DNA of 64,000 nt, taken from assembly GCA_038207155.1 (NCBI GenBank), contig JBBRAB010000024.1, forward strand, positions 8,638-72,637, given 5' to 3'. The notes beneath the pieces were generated by a model. That model saw only the letters and a list, made by a program, of their open reading frames with translations. It searched no databases and was not told the origin of the DNA. Positions 50,096 to 58,836 of the stretch are shown here, piece by piece (position 1 is the first letter of the stretch; each line of letters starts with the position of its first letter). The position numbers and the translations under genes are program-made. The DNA is from FEN-1139 sp038207155. GTDB lineage: Bacteria; Myxococcota_A; Polyangia; Polyangiales; Polyangiaceae.

Positions 50096-50272
50096 CGAAC
50101 GATCTCCACTCTGGGCGCTCTCAACCGGCGCGAGGGGGCGGCTTCTTAGCAGGGGGGTTCGAACGGTGCAACCACGGCGAGTGTCGGCCAGATGACCCGA
50201 ACTCATGGGTTGCGCTGTCGAAGCGGGAGGATGACGCACGACGGGGCATCGTGCTACGCGCCATTTCGTCCA

Positions 50273-51727
50273 ATGACCGGTCCCCGAGTACGATTCGCCC
50301 CCTCTCCCAGTGGCTACCTGCACATCGGAGGCGCCCGGACGGCCCTCTTCAACTGGCTCTGGGCCAGAAGCCAGGGGGGGCAATTCATTCTGAGAATCGA
50401 GGACACTGACCAGGATCGCAGCAGTCTGGACAGCGTCCGGGCCATCCTCGACTCGATGCGCTGGCTTGGACTCGACTGGGACGAGGGTCCGGAGGTCGGC
50501 GGCCCGCACGGGTCCTATTTCCAGAGCGAGCGCAAGCAGCTCTACCGCGATGCGGTTGAGCTGCTGATCCGCGAGGGCAAGGCCTACCGTTGCTATTGCG
50601 GCAAGGAGGAGCTCGACCACGCTCGCGAAGAGCTCAAGGCCAAGGACCCCAAGGCCCAGTTCACCTATCCGGGCACCTGCCGACACCTCCCCGACGACCC
50701 GTCACGCCCGCACGTCGTTCGCTTTGCCACGCCCAAAGAGGGCGCCACCGATTTCGTCGACAAAGTGTTCGGACTCATCAGCACGCCGAACAAAGAACAG
50801 CAGGATTTCGTACTGGTCCGCCGCGACGGCTACCCGCTCTACAACCTGGCTGCGGTCGTAGACGATCACGCGATGGGGATCACTCTCGTGGCCCGCGGAC
50901 GCGACCACATTGGCAATACGCCGCAACAGATCCTGCTCTACCGCGCGCTTGGCTGGGAGCTCCCCGAGTTTGCGCATCTGCCAATGATGCTTAGCCCCAA
51001 GGGCGAAAAGCTCAGCAAGCGTCACGCGTCCGTTGGCGTCCAGGACTACCGCGACCGCGGATTTTCGGCGATGGGCGTGCTCAACTACTTGGTGCGCTTC
51101 GGCTGGTCCTTCGGGGACCAGGAGATTTTCTCGCGCCCCGATCTGATCGAGAAGTTCAACTGGGATCGCGTCAGTCGCGCAGACGGCAAATTCGACGAGA
51201 AAAAATACGCAGACGTCGGCTTCGAACACCTCAAGCAGGAAAGCCTGACCTCGCTCGAGGAATACGCCGCCCAGACCCGACCCTTCCTTGAGGCTCGAGG
51301 CGTGGACCCAATCGACGAAGCCAAACTACGCGCCACGATCCCCCTGATCCGTGAGCGCGCGAGGAATTTCGTCGATGCCGCGAGTGCACTCGACTATTTT
51401 TTCCGAGCGCTGCCGGTGTTCGAGCCCGCTGCGGTAACAAAGTTCCTGCAGCCAGCGGGACAGGGTCTGATGAGCGAGCTTGGAGCCCAGCTGGCCAGTG
51501 CTTTCCCGGTCGACGCGGCTCCGCACTGGACAGCAACCGACCTCGAGAGTGAATTTGCCAAATTCACCGAGACTCGCGGGATTGCGATCAAAGACGTCGC
51601 CCAACCGGCGCGCGTGGCCCTCACTGGTCGCACCGCCAGTCCCCCGCTATTTGACGTCATGGTGGTGCTCGGTCGTGACGCCTGTCTGGCGCGCTTTGAG
51701 CACGCGGGGCAGCTGGCCCTGTCGTGA
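50273..51727 (+). CDS. gltX: Glutamyl-tRNA synthetase
   Basis: GltX charges tRNA-Glu (and possibly tRNA-Gln) with glutamate. The class I HIGH region reads APSPSGYLHIGGARTALFNW (Ser replaces the more common Thr), and the KMSKS-equivalent reads KLSKRHASVG. The 484-residue length from ATG 50273 is normal. The frame is open back to 50192 and includes another ATG at 50231 directly after GGGAGG, so the true start is uncertain; I chose the one where homology begins. The gene shares a GTGA overlap with the downstream membrane protein. Confidence 0.95.
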   Translation: MTGPRVRFAPSPSGYLHIGGARTALFNWLWARSQGGQFILRIEDTDQDRSSLDSVRAILDSMRWLGLDWDEGPEVGGPHGSYFQSERKQLYRDAVELLIREGKAYRCYCGKEELDHAREELKAKDPKAQFTYPGTCRHLPDDPSRPHVVRFATPKEGATDFVDKVFGLISTPNKEQQDFVLVRRDGYPLYNLAAVVDDHAMGITLVARGRDHIGNTPQQILLYRALGWELPEFAHLPMMLSPKGEKLSKRHASVGVQDYRDRGFSAMGVLNYLVRFGWSFGDQEIFSRPDLIEKFNWDRVSRADGKFDEKKYADVGFEHLKQESLTSLEEYAAQTRPFLEARGVDPIDEAKLRATIPLIRERARNFVDAASALDYFFRALPVFEPAAVTKFLQPAGQGLMSELGAQLASAFPVDAAPHWTATDLESEFAKFTETRGIAIKDVAQPARVALTGRTASPPLFDVMVVLGRDACLARFEHAGQLALS

Positions 51728-52683
51728 ATATGCCGGCCGGCGCCCTGCCGCTGACTCAACTCCACCTGCCAGCGCGTTGGGAGGTGTGGCTGGATTTTGC
51801 GCCAGTCAAAGCCCTCCTCCCGCTCCCGGTCCTGTTGCTAGTGCTGCCAGCGGTGGCCTGGTTCTTTCGGGACACCTGGAAGGAGCTCGACAAGGAGGCC
51901 GCCAGCCATCGCGCTGCCATGGTTGAGCAGGGCGTCACCGACCGACGGGCGCTGCACTGCCTGTTGATCGTAGCCGTCTCGCTCACCATTCAGGACTACT
52001 TCGGCGGGCGACCATTTTACGAGGAGATACTGCGACCGTTTCTCGCGAGTCGACAACAGGCGGGTTGGCACTTTCTCCACCTCGAGCAGTTCGACGAGCT
52101 GTTTGGCTACGGATGGTGGGTTTTCTCGCGCGTGTTCGGCTACGTGCTCCTGCCGTTCCCGCTCTGGAAGCTACTGCACCCGCGCGATTCACTGCTCGAT
52201 TTCGGGCTGCGGACTAAGGGCTTTCTGTCGCACGCCTGGATCTACGGGCTATGCACAGCGGTAGTAGTCCCGCTCATGCTCGTGGTCGCCAATCAGCCAG
52301 ATTTTGGCAGCTACTACCCCTTCTACAAACAGTGTTCGCGCTCCGGCCTGGATCTGCTGCTGTGGGAGTCGATCTACATCATTCAGTTCTTCGCTCTGGA
52401 GTTGTTCTTCCGCGGCTTCGTGGTGGGAGCGCTTCGACCGTCTTTCGGCTCGTCGGCGATCATCGCGATGGCGGTCCCGTACTGCATGATTCACTACGGA
52501 AAGCCGTACCTTGAAGCGATGGGTGCCATCATCGCTGGCATCGTGCTTGGCTCGCTCGCGGCGCGCACCCGCAGCATCTACGCAGGTTTCTTGGTTCACG
52601 TCACGATCGCGCTTGGCATGGACCTGCTCGCGCTGTCGCATCGGCATGAGCTCCCAGTCCATTTCTGGCCGGCACTGCGCTAG
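51724..52683 (+). CDS. CPBP-type (Abi/CAAX protease-like) membrane protein
   Basis: The 319-residue polytopic protein belongs to the CPBP family of putative intramembrane metalloproteases. The first motif reads FALELFFRGF, where most relatives have EE-x3-R; here only one Glu precedes the Arg. The second motif MIHYGKPYLEAMGAIIAG and the later HVTIALGMDLLALSH supply the conserved His residues. The missing second Glu may mean reduced or altered protease activity. The start overlaps the gltX stop (GTGA at 51724). A second ATG is available at 51730. Confidence 0.78.
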   Translation: MNMPAGALPLTQLHLPARWEVWLDFAPVKALLPLPVLLLVLPAVAWFFRDTWKELDKEAASHRAAMVEQGVTDRRALHCLLIVAVSLTIQDYFGGRPFYEEILRPFLASRQQAGWHFLHLEQFDELFGYGWWVFSRVFGYVLLPFPLWKLLHPRDSLLDFGLRTKGFLSHAWIYGLCTAVVVPLMLVVANQPDFGSYYPFYKQCSRSGLDLLLWESIYIIQFFALELFFRGFVVGALRPSFGSSAIIAMAVPYCMIHYGKPYLEAMGAIIAGIVLGSLAARTRSIYAGFLVHVTIALGMDLLALSHRHELPVHFWPALR

Positions 52684-52980
52684 CGTCCGTGAGCGGCCCC
52701 AGTGGGTGCCGCCTGGCGGGACGCGCTGCAGACGCCAAGCCCCCGGGTCGACGGGACGGAGCGGCCCAGCGGTGCTGCCTGGACGAGCCGCCAAGGCCAG
52801 AACGCAACCGATAGAAGTGCTCGGCCGTTCAGTCCGGAGCCCCGCTTCCTTGTATTTTGCGGCGTGGAACCGCTGGTGGCGGTTATCGGCAAGTGTCACG
52901 CAGCTGCCCCGTGCCCCGCTCCGCCGGCGTGGCACACTCGGCCCCGCCTGCTGCAGGCCGACCTGACCGGAGAACCGCCC
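52684..52980 (+). other. Intergenic region before speA
   Basis: This 297-base gap between the CPBP-type gene and speA holds no convincing gene. A small stem AACCGC/GCGGTT (52868-52873 with 52879-52884) lies upstream of speA. A T/A-rich patch near 52848-52858 could belong to a promoter, but no clear -10/-35 pair is visible. Confidence 0.4.
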
Positions 52981-54891
52981 TTGACGACGAAGAACAGCCC
53001 CTGGACCCCTGAAGAAAGCGCCGCCCTCTATCAGATCCAGGGGTGGGGCAGTGACTACTTCTCGGTGAACGAGCAGGGCAACGTTTCAGTTCGACCCGAT
53101 CCGCGTCAGGATCTGTCGATTGATCTACGTGCGCTGGTCGGTGATCTGACCATGCGCGGTCTCGATCTCCCGCTGCTGATCCGCTTTTCCGATATCGTCG
53201 CTGATCGCATCAGGCGTATCAACGAGTGCTTCCGTCGGGCCATCGGCGAGTATGAGTACGCGGGCACCTACCGCGGCGTGTTCCCGGTCAAGGTGAACCA
53301 ACAACGGCACCTCGTTGAAGAGGTCGTGGAGTCAGGTCGCCCCTGGCAGTTTGGCCTCGAAGCTGGCTCCAAACCAGAGCTCCTGATCGCGCTAGCCGCC
53401 ATGCACGACGCGGGCGGGTTGATCATCTGCAATGGCTATAAGGACCTGAAGTACATCGAGACCGCGCTGGTCGCGCAGAAGTTCGACAAGACCGTCATCA
53501 TCGTCCTCGAGCGCATCGAAGAGCTCTCGCTGGTCCTCAAGGCCTCCGAGCGCCTCGGGATCCGTCCGCTGCTCGGGGTGCGCGCCAAGCTCACCGCCAA
53601 GGGCGTCGGACGTTGGGCAGAATCGGCGGGCGACCGCGCCAAGTTCGGCCTGACTACCGCCGAAATCGTGGAGGTGGTCGATCAGCTCGGCGCCCGCGAC
53701 ATGCTCGACTGTCTCCAGCTGCTGCACTTCCATATTGGCAGCCAGATCTCGAGCATCATCCCGATCAAAAACGCCATGCAAGAGGCGTCGAACATCTACG
53801 TCGAGCTCGCCAAGATGGGCGCGCAGATGGGATTTTTCGACGTCGGCGGTGGTCTTGCGATCGACTACGACGGCTCCAAAACGGACTTTCACGCCTCGCG
53901 CAACTACACGCTGCACGAGTATGCAGCCGACGTAGTCGCCCACATTCAGGCCGCCTGCACCAAGGCAGACGTCACGCCGCCCACCATCGTCAGTGAGAGT
54001 GGGCGTGCCATCGCTGCCCACCACTCGGTCCTGGTGTTCGAGGTCGTTGGCGTCAATGAGGTGCGCTTCGGCGAACCGACGGAACCGCCCCGCGAGAGTA
54101 ATCGACTGCTCAAGGAACTTTACGATACCTATCAAGGGATCGTCCCGAAGAACGTTCAAGAGTCCTGGCATGATGCCAGCCAGGCCAAGGAAGAGGCCCA
54201 GAGCCTGTTCAAGTACGGCTACCTCGGACTCCGCGAACGCGCGCAGGCCGAGCGTCTGTATTGGCACTGCTGCGAGAAACTCCAGACCATCCTGCGACGC
54301 ATGCAGGCGGTTCCCGAGGAGCTTCAGCACCTTGAGCGCACCCTGAGCGCCATCTATTATTGCAACTTCAGCGTCTTTCAGTCAGCTCCGGACATTTGGG
54401 CGATCGATCAGCTCTTCCCGATCCTGCCGATCCATCGACTCGACGAAGAACCGACGGTCCGGGCACGCCTGGCCGATCTGACCTGTGACAGCGACGGGAT
54501 GATCGATCACTTCATCGACGTCGAAGACGAGAAGCAGACTCTCGACGTCCACACCTACGATCCGGCTGAGACCTACATCCTTGGGATGTTCCTGACCGGC
54601 GCCTACCAGGAAATCCTGGGAGACATGCACAACCTGTTTGGCGACACCAACGCGGTGCACGTCAAGCTCACCGAGGAGGGCTATCAGGTGCGGCATGTCG
54701 TCAAGGGCGACAGCGTCTCCGAGGTGCTGCGCTACGTAGGCTACGATCCCGCCAGCATGGTCGAGGCCGTCCGTCATCAAGCCGAGCGCGCGGTGGCCAG
54801 TGGCAAACTCACCAATCAGCAGGTCAAGACCCTGATGCAGCATTACGAAGAATCGCTGCGCGGCTACACCTACCTGACCAGCGACGAATAG
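52981..54891 (+). CDS. speA: Biosynthetic arginine decarboxylase
   Basis: SpeA converts arginine to agmatine with PLP, the first step of agmatine-based polyamine synthesis. The PLP lysine is in GVFPVKVNQQ at residue 104. Other blocks include FGLEAGSKPELLIALA, FHIGSQISSI, FFDVGGGLAIDYDG and SESGRAIAAHHSVL. From TTG 52981, with GGAGA about 8 bases upstream, the protein is 636 residues, a typical size. The frame is open 93 codons further upstream, but that extension lacks homology. No speB (agmatinase) is adjacent. A GC-rich hairpin follows the stop. Confidence 0.95.
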   Translation: MTTKNSPWTPEESAALYQIQGWGSDYFSVNEQGNVSVRPDPRQDLSIDLRALVGDLTMRGLDLPLLIRFSDIVADRIRRINECFRRAIGEYEYAGTYRGVFPVKVNQQRHLVEEVVESGRPWQFGLEAGSKPELLIALAAMHDAGGLIICNGYKDLKYIETALVAQKFDKTVIIVLERIEELSLVLKASERLGIRPLLGVRAKLTAKGVGRWAESAGDRAKFGLTTAEIVEVVDQLGARDMLDCLQLLHFHIGSQISSIIPIKNAMQEASNIYVELAKMGAQMGFFDVGGGLAIDYDGSKTDFHASRNYTLHEYAADVVAHIQAACTKADVTPPTIVSESGRAIAAHHSVLVFEVVGVNEVRFGEPTEPPRESNRLLKELYDTYQGIVPKNVQESWHDASQAKEEAQSLFKYGYLGLRERAQAERLYWHCCEKLQTILRRMQAVPEELQHLERTLSAIYYCNFSVFQSAPDIWAIDQLFPILPIHRLDEEPTVRARLADLTCDSDGMIDHFIDVEDEKQTLDVHTYDPAETYILGMFLTGAYQEILGDMHNLFGDTNAVHVKLTEEGYQVRHVVKGDSVSEVLRYVGYDPASMVEAVRHQAERAVASGKLTNQQVKTLMQHYEESLRGYTYLTSDE

Positions 54892-54898
54892 TCCCCCC

Positions 54899-54953
54899 GA
54901 CGCGAGCTCCCGAGCGTTCAGCCTCCGCCGAGCTTTGGGAGCTCGTCCGCGTC
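54899..54953 (+). terminator. Hairpin after speA
   Basis: A long stem joins GACGC-GAGCTCCC (54899-54911) to GGGAGCTC (54937-54944) and, after a 4-base bulge, GCGTC (54949-54953). It starts 8 bases after the speA stop. There is no T run, so it may be a rho-assisted or decay-blocking structure rather than a canonical terminator. Confidence 0.5.
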
Positions 54954-55307
54954 TCGCCAACAGCGAGCGAGACGCAGGCGGCCAGGGAACGAGAATTGCG
55001 CAAGCTTTGCGCCAAGCGAGCACAAACGGCGGCGCTGGTCACGTTCCGGTCTTTCCCCCAACACCTGAGGGAAACACGCGGACAAGCGCGCCGGTTCCTG
55101 CTTGTCCGCTTGCGGTGGGGGGCATAGGATCCGCTCTCTTGGCATCCGCGCCACTTATCCTGCTCTTGACCTCGCCGTCGCAAGCGACGGACCGCCTGTT
55201 GCGCGCGTCCTCGCATCTGATGCGAGCCCCCCGAGACTTGACTCCCCCGTCAGCTCCTCCCCACGCTCGGACGCGCCTAGGCGTCCAGAACTATCGAGAT
55301 TCGCTTC
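54954..55307. other. Gene-free stretch before the acyl-CoA synthetase gene
   Basis: After the speA hairpin, about 350 bases carry no credible coding sequence. Short hypothetical frames here lack ribosome-binding sites and similarity. The region presumably contains the promoter of the gene at 55308, but no clear sigma-70 pair could be picked by eye. Confidence 0.4.
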
Positions 55308-58085
55308 ATGGAACACCTCGTACTGCCTCCCATTAAGGGCCACCGACTCGGTTTTTTCCAACGCACCGCGCTCGATTCGTTGCTCGCCCCCAAGAGCGTC
55401 GCCGTGGTCGGCGCTTCTGAGCGCGAGGGCAGCGTCGGTCGGACGGTGTTCTGGAACCTGATCAGCAATCCGTTCGGTGGCACGGTGTACCCGATCAACG
55501 CCAAGCGCTCGAACGTGTTTGGCGTGCGCGCCTACCCCACGCTTACCTCGCTGCCAGAGCCGGTCGAGACGGTCGTGATCGCAACGCCGGCTGAGTCCGT
55601 GCCGGACATCGCTGAAGAGGCCGGGCGTCAAGGAGCCCGGGGGCTCATCGTGATCTCGGCGGGCTTCAAGGAGATGGGTCCCCCCGGCGAAGAGCTGGAG
55701 CGCCAGCTGCTCCAAATCGCGCGCCGCTACGGCATGCGCATCATCGGACCGAACTGCCTCGGCGTGATGAATCCGCTGACGGGCTTCAACGCCACCTTCG
55801 GCGGGGTCATGGCGCGTCCGGGCAATATCGCCTTTATCTCGCAGTCAGGCGCGCTGTGCACCTCAGTGCTCGACTGGAGCGCGCAGGAGCAGGTCGGCTT
55901 TAGCGCCTTCATCTCGGTGGGCTCAATGCTCGACGTCGGTTGGGGCGATCTGATCCAGTACCTGGGTCACGATCCGCGCACCAAGAGCATCGTGATCTAC
56001 ATGGAGTCCGTCGGGGACGCGCGCTCGTTTCTCTCGGCGGCCCGCGAAATCGCGCTCAGCAAACCCATCATCGTGATCAAGGCCGGTCGTACCGAGGCCG
56101 CCGCCAAGGCCGCGGCGTCACACACTGGCGCACTCACCGGCTCGGACGACGTGCTCGATGCCGCTTTCCGCCGCTGCGGCGTACTGCGCGTCAATCACAT
56201 CGAAGACTTGTTTTACCTCTCAGAGGTGCTCGCCAAGCAGCCGCTGCCGCGTGGACGGCGCCTGATGGTGGTCACTAACGCTGGCGGGCCCGGCGTGCTC
56301 GCCACGGACGAGCTCGTGGGCGGTGGCGGCCAGCTGGCGCCCCTCTCAGCAGCCACCTTCCAGGCCTACAACGACGCCCTGCCGAAGCACTGGAGTCGCA
56401 ATAATCCGGTCGACATCCTGGGCGACGCCGATCCCGAACGCTACGGACGCGCGCTGCAGATCGCCTCGCAGAACGAACAGTCCGACGGCACGCTCGTGAT
56501 CCTGACGCCTCAGGACATGACCGATCCGACCATGACGGCGGAAAAGCTCAAGCTGTACGCCGCGGGCTCCAGCAAGCCGATCCTGGCGAGTTGGATGGGC
56601 GGCGCGGCTGTCGCCGCCGGCAATGAGATCCTCGCGCGCAACGGGATCCCAACCTTCCCGTACCCCGATGCTGCCGTCCGCATGTTCAATCACATGTGGC
56701 AGTACGAGTCGAACCTGCGCGCCCTGTACGAGACTCCGGAGCTGTCCGACCAGGCCGAAGAGGGCATGGGCGACACGTCGCGCGTCAGCGCCCTGCTCGA
56801 GGCCGTGCGCGCCGACGGTCGCACCATCCTGACCGAGTTTGAGTCCAAGCAGGTGCTTGAGGCCTACGGCATCCCGACGGTTCGCACCGAGCTGGCGGCG
56901 ACCGCCGAGGACGCGGCCACAGCTGCTGAAGCGATGGGCTTTCCCGTGGTCATCAAGATCAACTCCAAGACCATCACCCACAAGACCGACGTGGGCGGGG
57001 TCGTACTGAACCTGATGAGCGCCGATGAGGTCCGCGAGGCCTTCACGACGATGGAGAGCAATGTCGTCGCGCGCTTCGAGCCCAGTGCGTTCGGAGGCGT
57101 GACGGTCCAGCCGATGGTGAAGCTCAGCGGCTACGAGCTCATCCTGGGAGCCTCGATTGACCCCCAGTTTGGCCCGGTCCTGCTGTTCGGGGCGGGTGGA
57201 CAGCTGGTCGAGGTCTTCAAGGACTCGGCGATCGCCCTGCCGCCCCTCAATACGACCCTGGCCCGACGCCTGATGGAGCGCACCAAGATCTACACGGCCC
57301 TCAAGGGCGTGCGTGGTCGCAAGAGCGTCAACATGGTCGCGCTCGAGACGCTACTGGTGCGCTTCAGTCAGCTGGTGGTCGAGCACCCCTGGATCAAGGA
57401 GTGCGACATCAATCCGCTGCTGGTCGGCGAAGGCAATGAGATGCTCTCGCTCGACGCCCGCGTGGTGCTGTTTGATCCCAAGACGCCCACGCAAGCCCTT
57501 CCCAAGCCCTCGATTCGCCCCTATCCGCGTCAGTACGTCGAACGTGGCCTGCTGCGCGACGGCACGCCGGTGACCGTGCGCCCGATCCGCCCGGAGGACG
57601 AGTCCTTGATGCCCGCCTTCCACGCAACACTCTCCGAGCGCAGCGTGCTATTTCGCTACTTTAAGGCGGCGAGCTTTCACGAGCGCATCGATCACGACCG
57701 TCTCCGCCGGATCTGCTTTATCGACTACGACCGGGAGATGGCGCTAGTGGCGGTCGTCCGTAAGCCGGACGGCACGCGCGCCATCGCAGGCGTCGTGCGC
57801 ATGCAAAAGTCGTTTTTCACGAGCCGCGCGCGCTTTGCCATCATCGTCAACGACGACTGGCAGCATCGCGGGATCGGCACGCGCCTGCTGACCCAGCTGG
57901 TGTCGGTGGCTCGCGCCGAAGGGCTCCAGCTCCTGCGAGCCGCTTTCCTCCCCGAAAACGGTGAGATGCGGGCACTCTGCGAAAAGCAGGGCTTTACCGT
58001 GGCCCGGACGATGGAAGACGAGCCGATGTACGCTGAGCTCGTACTTCGACCCGAAACTATCTTCCCCGGTCCCGATCTCGCGTAG
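55308..58085 (+). CDS. ADP-forming acyl-CoA synthetase fused to GNAT acetyltransferase (Pat-like)
   Basis: The 925-residue protein combines a CoA-binding Rossmann domain (VAVVGASEREGSVG, about 33-46) and a succinyl-CoA-ligase-like domain (IIGPNCLGVMNP, FISQSGALCTSV). An ATP-grasp domain follows (about 470-710, FPVVIKINSKTITHKTDVGGV), and a C-terminal GNAT domain (about 740-925) carries the acetyl-CoA motif WQHRGIGTRLLTQL. This is the layout of Pat/PatZ (YfiQ)-type protein lysine acetyltransferases, in which the synthetase part is often inactive and regulatory. Such enzymes acetylate acetyl-CoA synthetase and other metabolic enzymes. The start is ATG 55308. Confidence 0.92.
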   Translation: MEHLVLPPIKGHRLGFFQRTALDSLLAPKSVAVVGASEREGSVGRTVFWNLISNPFGGTVYPINAKRSNVFGVRAYPTLTSLPEPVETVVIATPAESVPDIAEEAGRQGARGLIVISAGFKEMGPPGEELERQLLQIARRYGMRIIGPNCLGVMNPLTGFNATFGGVMARPGNIAFISQSGALCTSVLDWSAQEQVGFSAFISVGSMLDVGWGDLIQYLGHDPRTKSIVIYMESVGDARSFLSAAREIALSKPIIVIKAGRTEAAAKAAASHTGALTGSDDVLDAAFRRCGVLRVNHIEDLFYLSEVLAKQPLPRGRRLMVVTNAGGPGVLATDELVGGGGQLAPLSAATFQAYNDALPKHWSRNNPVDILGDADPERYGRALQIASQNEQSDGTLVILTPQDMTDPTMTAEKLKLYAAGSSKPILASWMGGAAVAAGNEILARNGIPTFPYPDAAVRMFNHMWQYESNLRALYETPELSDQAEEGMGDTSRVSALLEAVRADGRTILTEFESKQVLEAYGIPTVRTELAATAEDAATAAEAMGFPVVIKINSKTITHKTDVGGVVLNLMSADEVREAFTTMESNVVARFEPSAFGGVTVQPMVKLSGYELILGASIDPQFGPVLLFGAGGQLVEVFKDSAIALPPLNTTLARRLMERTKIYTALKGVRGRKSVNMVALETLLVRFSQLVVEHPWIKECDINPLLVGEGNEMLSLDARVVLFDPKTPTQALPKPSIRPYPRQYVERGLLRDGTPVTVRPIRPEDESLMPAFHATLSERSVLFRYFKAASFHERIDHDRLRRICFIDYDREMALVAVVRKPDGTRAIAGVVRMQKSFFTSRARFAIIVNDDWQHRGIGTRLLTQLVSVARAEGLQLLRAAFLPENGEMRALCEKQGFTVARTMEDEPMYAELVLRPETIFPGPDLA

Positions 58086-58099
58086 TCGCTCGGTCCTGC

Positions 58100-58111
58100 G
58101 CGGGGCCCCGC
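58100..58111. other. GC palindrome before the lytic transglycosylase gene
   Basis: GCGGGGCCCCGC is a perfect 12-base palindrome 15 bases after the acetyltransferase stop. It is too short and lacks a T run to be a typical terminator. Confidence 0.3.
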
Positions 58112-58219
58112 TCAGCCGGGTCCCCGCCATACCGCCAGGCCGAGGAAAATAGCGTGGAATAGCCGGGCCAGCTGCGTCGTTGGCAGCTTGGCTCATCCCT
58201 CGCTATAGGAACACTGCTC

Positions 58220-58828
58220 GTGCCCCGCTTTTGCCTTCACCACCGTCTCGGCCCGCTTGCCACAGTCCTGCTGGCACTCGGGGCGGCTGTAGGGGCGCGC
58301 GCCGACATCGTGAGCGAGCTGGGTTCCGACGGCGTCATCACGCTCGGCAACTCACGACCGCACCGCTCCGCTTCCACGCCGGCCACAACCAGCACGTCGC
58401 ATGAGCGTGGTCACGGCCGTTTCGATGCGACCATCACGCAGGCCGCTGTCCTCTATCAGATCCCCGAGAGTCTGGTCCGCGCGGTCATCACGGTTGAGAG
58501 CGGCTTCGATCCGCGGGCGCTTTCGCCTGCCAATGCGCGCGGGTTGATGCAGCTCATTCCTGCCACCGCCGAGCGGATGCAGGTCGAGGATCCGTACGAT
58601 CCGCGACAAAACATCTTCGGCGGAGTTCGCTACCTGCGCGTGCTCGCCAATCTCTTTAACGGAGATCTGGTGCTGACCGTCGCGGCGTACAATGCTGGCG
58701 AGGGCGCGGTGCTGCGCCATGGTGGTATTCCTCCCTATGCCGAGACTCAGGCCTACGTGCAGAAGGTCATTTCCAACTATAGACAGTTGGAAGCGGCGCG
58801 CCGCGAGCCTGCGATTAACGCTCACTAG
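58220..58828 (+). CDS. Exported lytic transglycosylase (SLT domain)
   Basis: The 202-residue product has a signal peptide (PLATVLLALGAAVGARA) and a lysozyme-like SLT domain. The catalytic Glu93 lies in VRAVITVESGFDPRA, followed by SPANARGLMQLIPATAERM and AAYNAGEGAVLRHGGIPPY, which are diagnostic. It cleaves peptidoglycan in the periplasm with formation of anhydromuramic ends. The start is GTG at 58220. The gene is followed 8 bases later by the MscS-like gene, so envelope remodelling and osmotic response may be co-expressed. Confidence 0.92.
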   Translation: MPRFCLHHRLGPLATVLLALGAAVGARADIVSELGSDGVITLGNSRPHRSASTPATTSTSHERGHGRFDATITQAAVLYQIPESLVRAVITVESGFDPRALSPANARGLMQLIPATAERMQVEDPYDPRQNIFGGVRYLRVLANLFNGDLVLTVAAYNAGEGAVLRHGGIPPYAETQAYVQKVISNYRQLEAARREPAINAH

Positions 58829-58836
58829 GAGTGCTG

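Noticed and set aside
50140..50175. GGTTCGAAC string before gltX, possible tRNA end
   Set aside because: No paired acceptor arm or anticodon stem could be drawn around it.
53392..54330. Open frame of 312 codons on the minus strand
   Set aside because: Antisense to speA; no plausible fold or motif.
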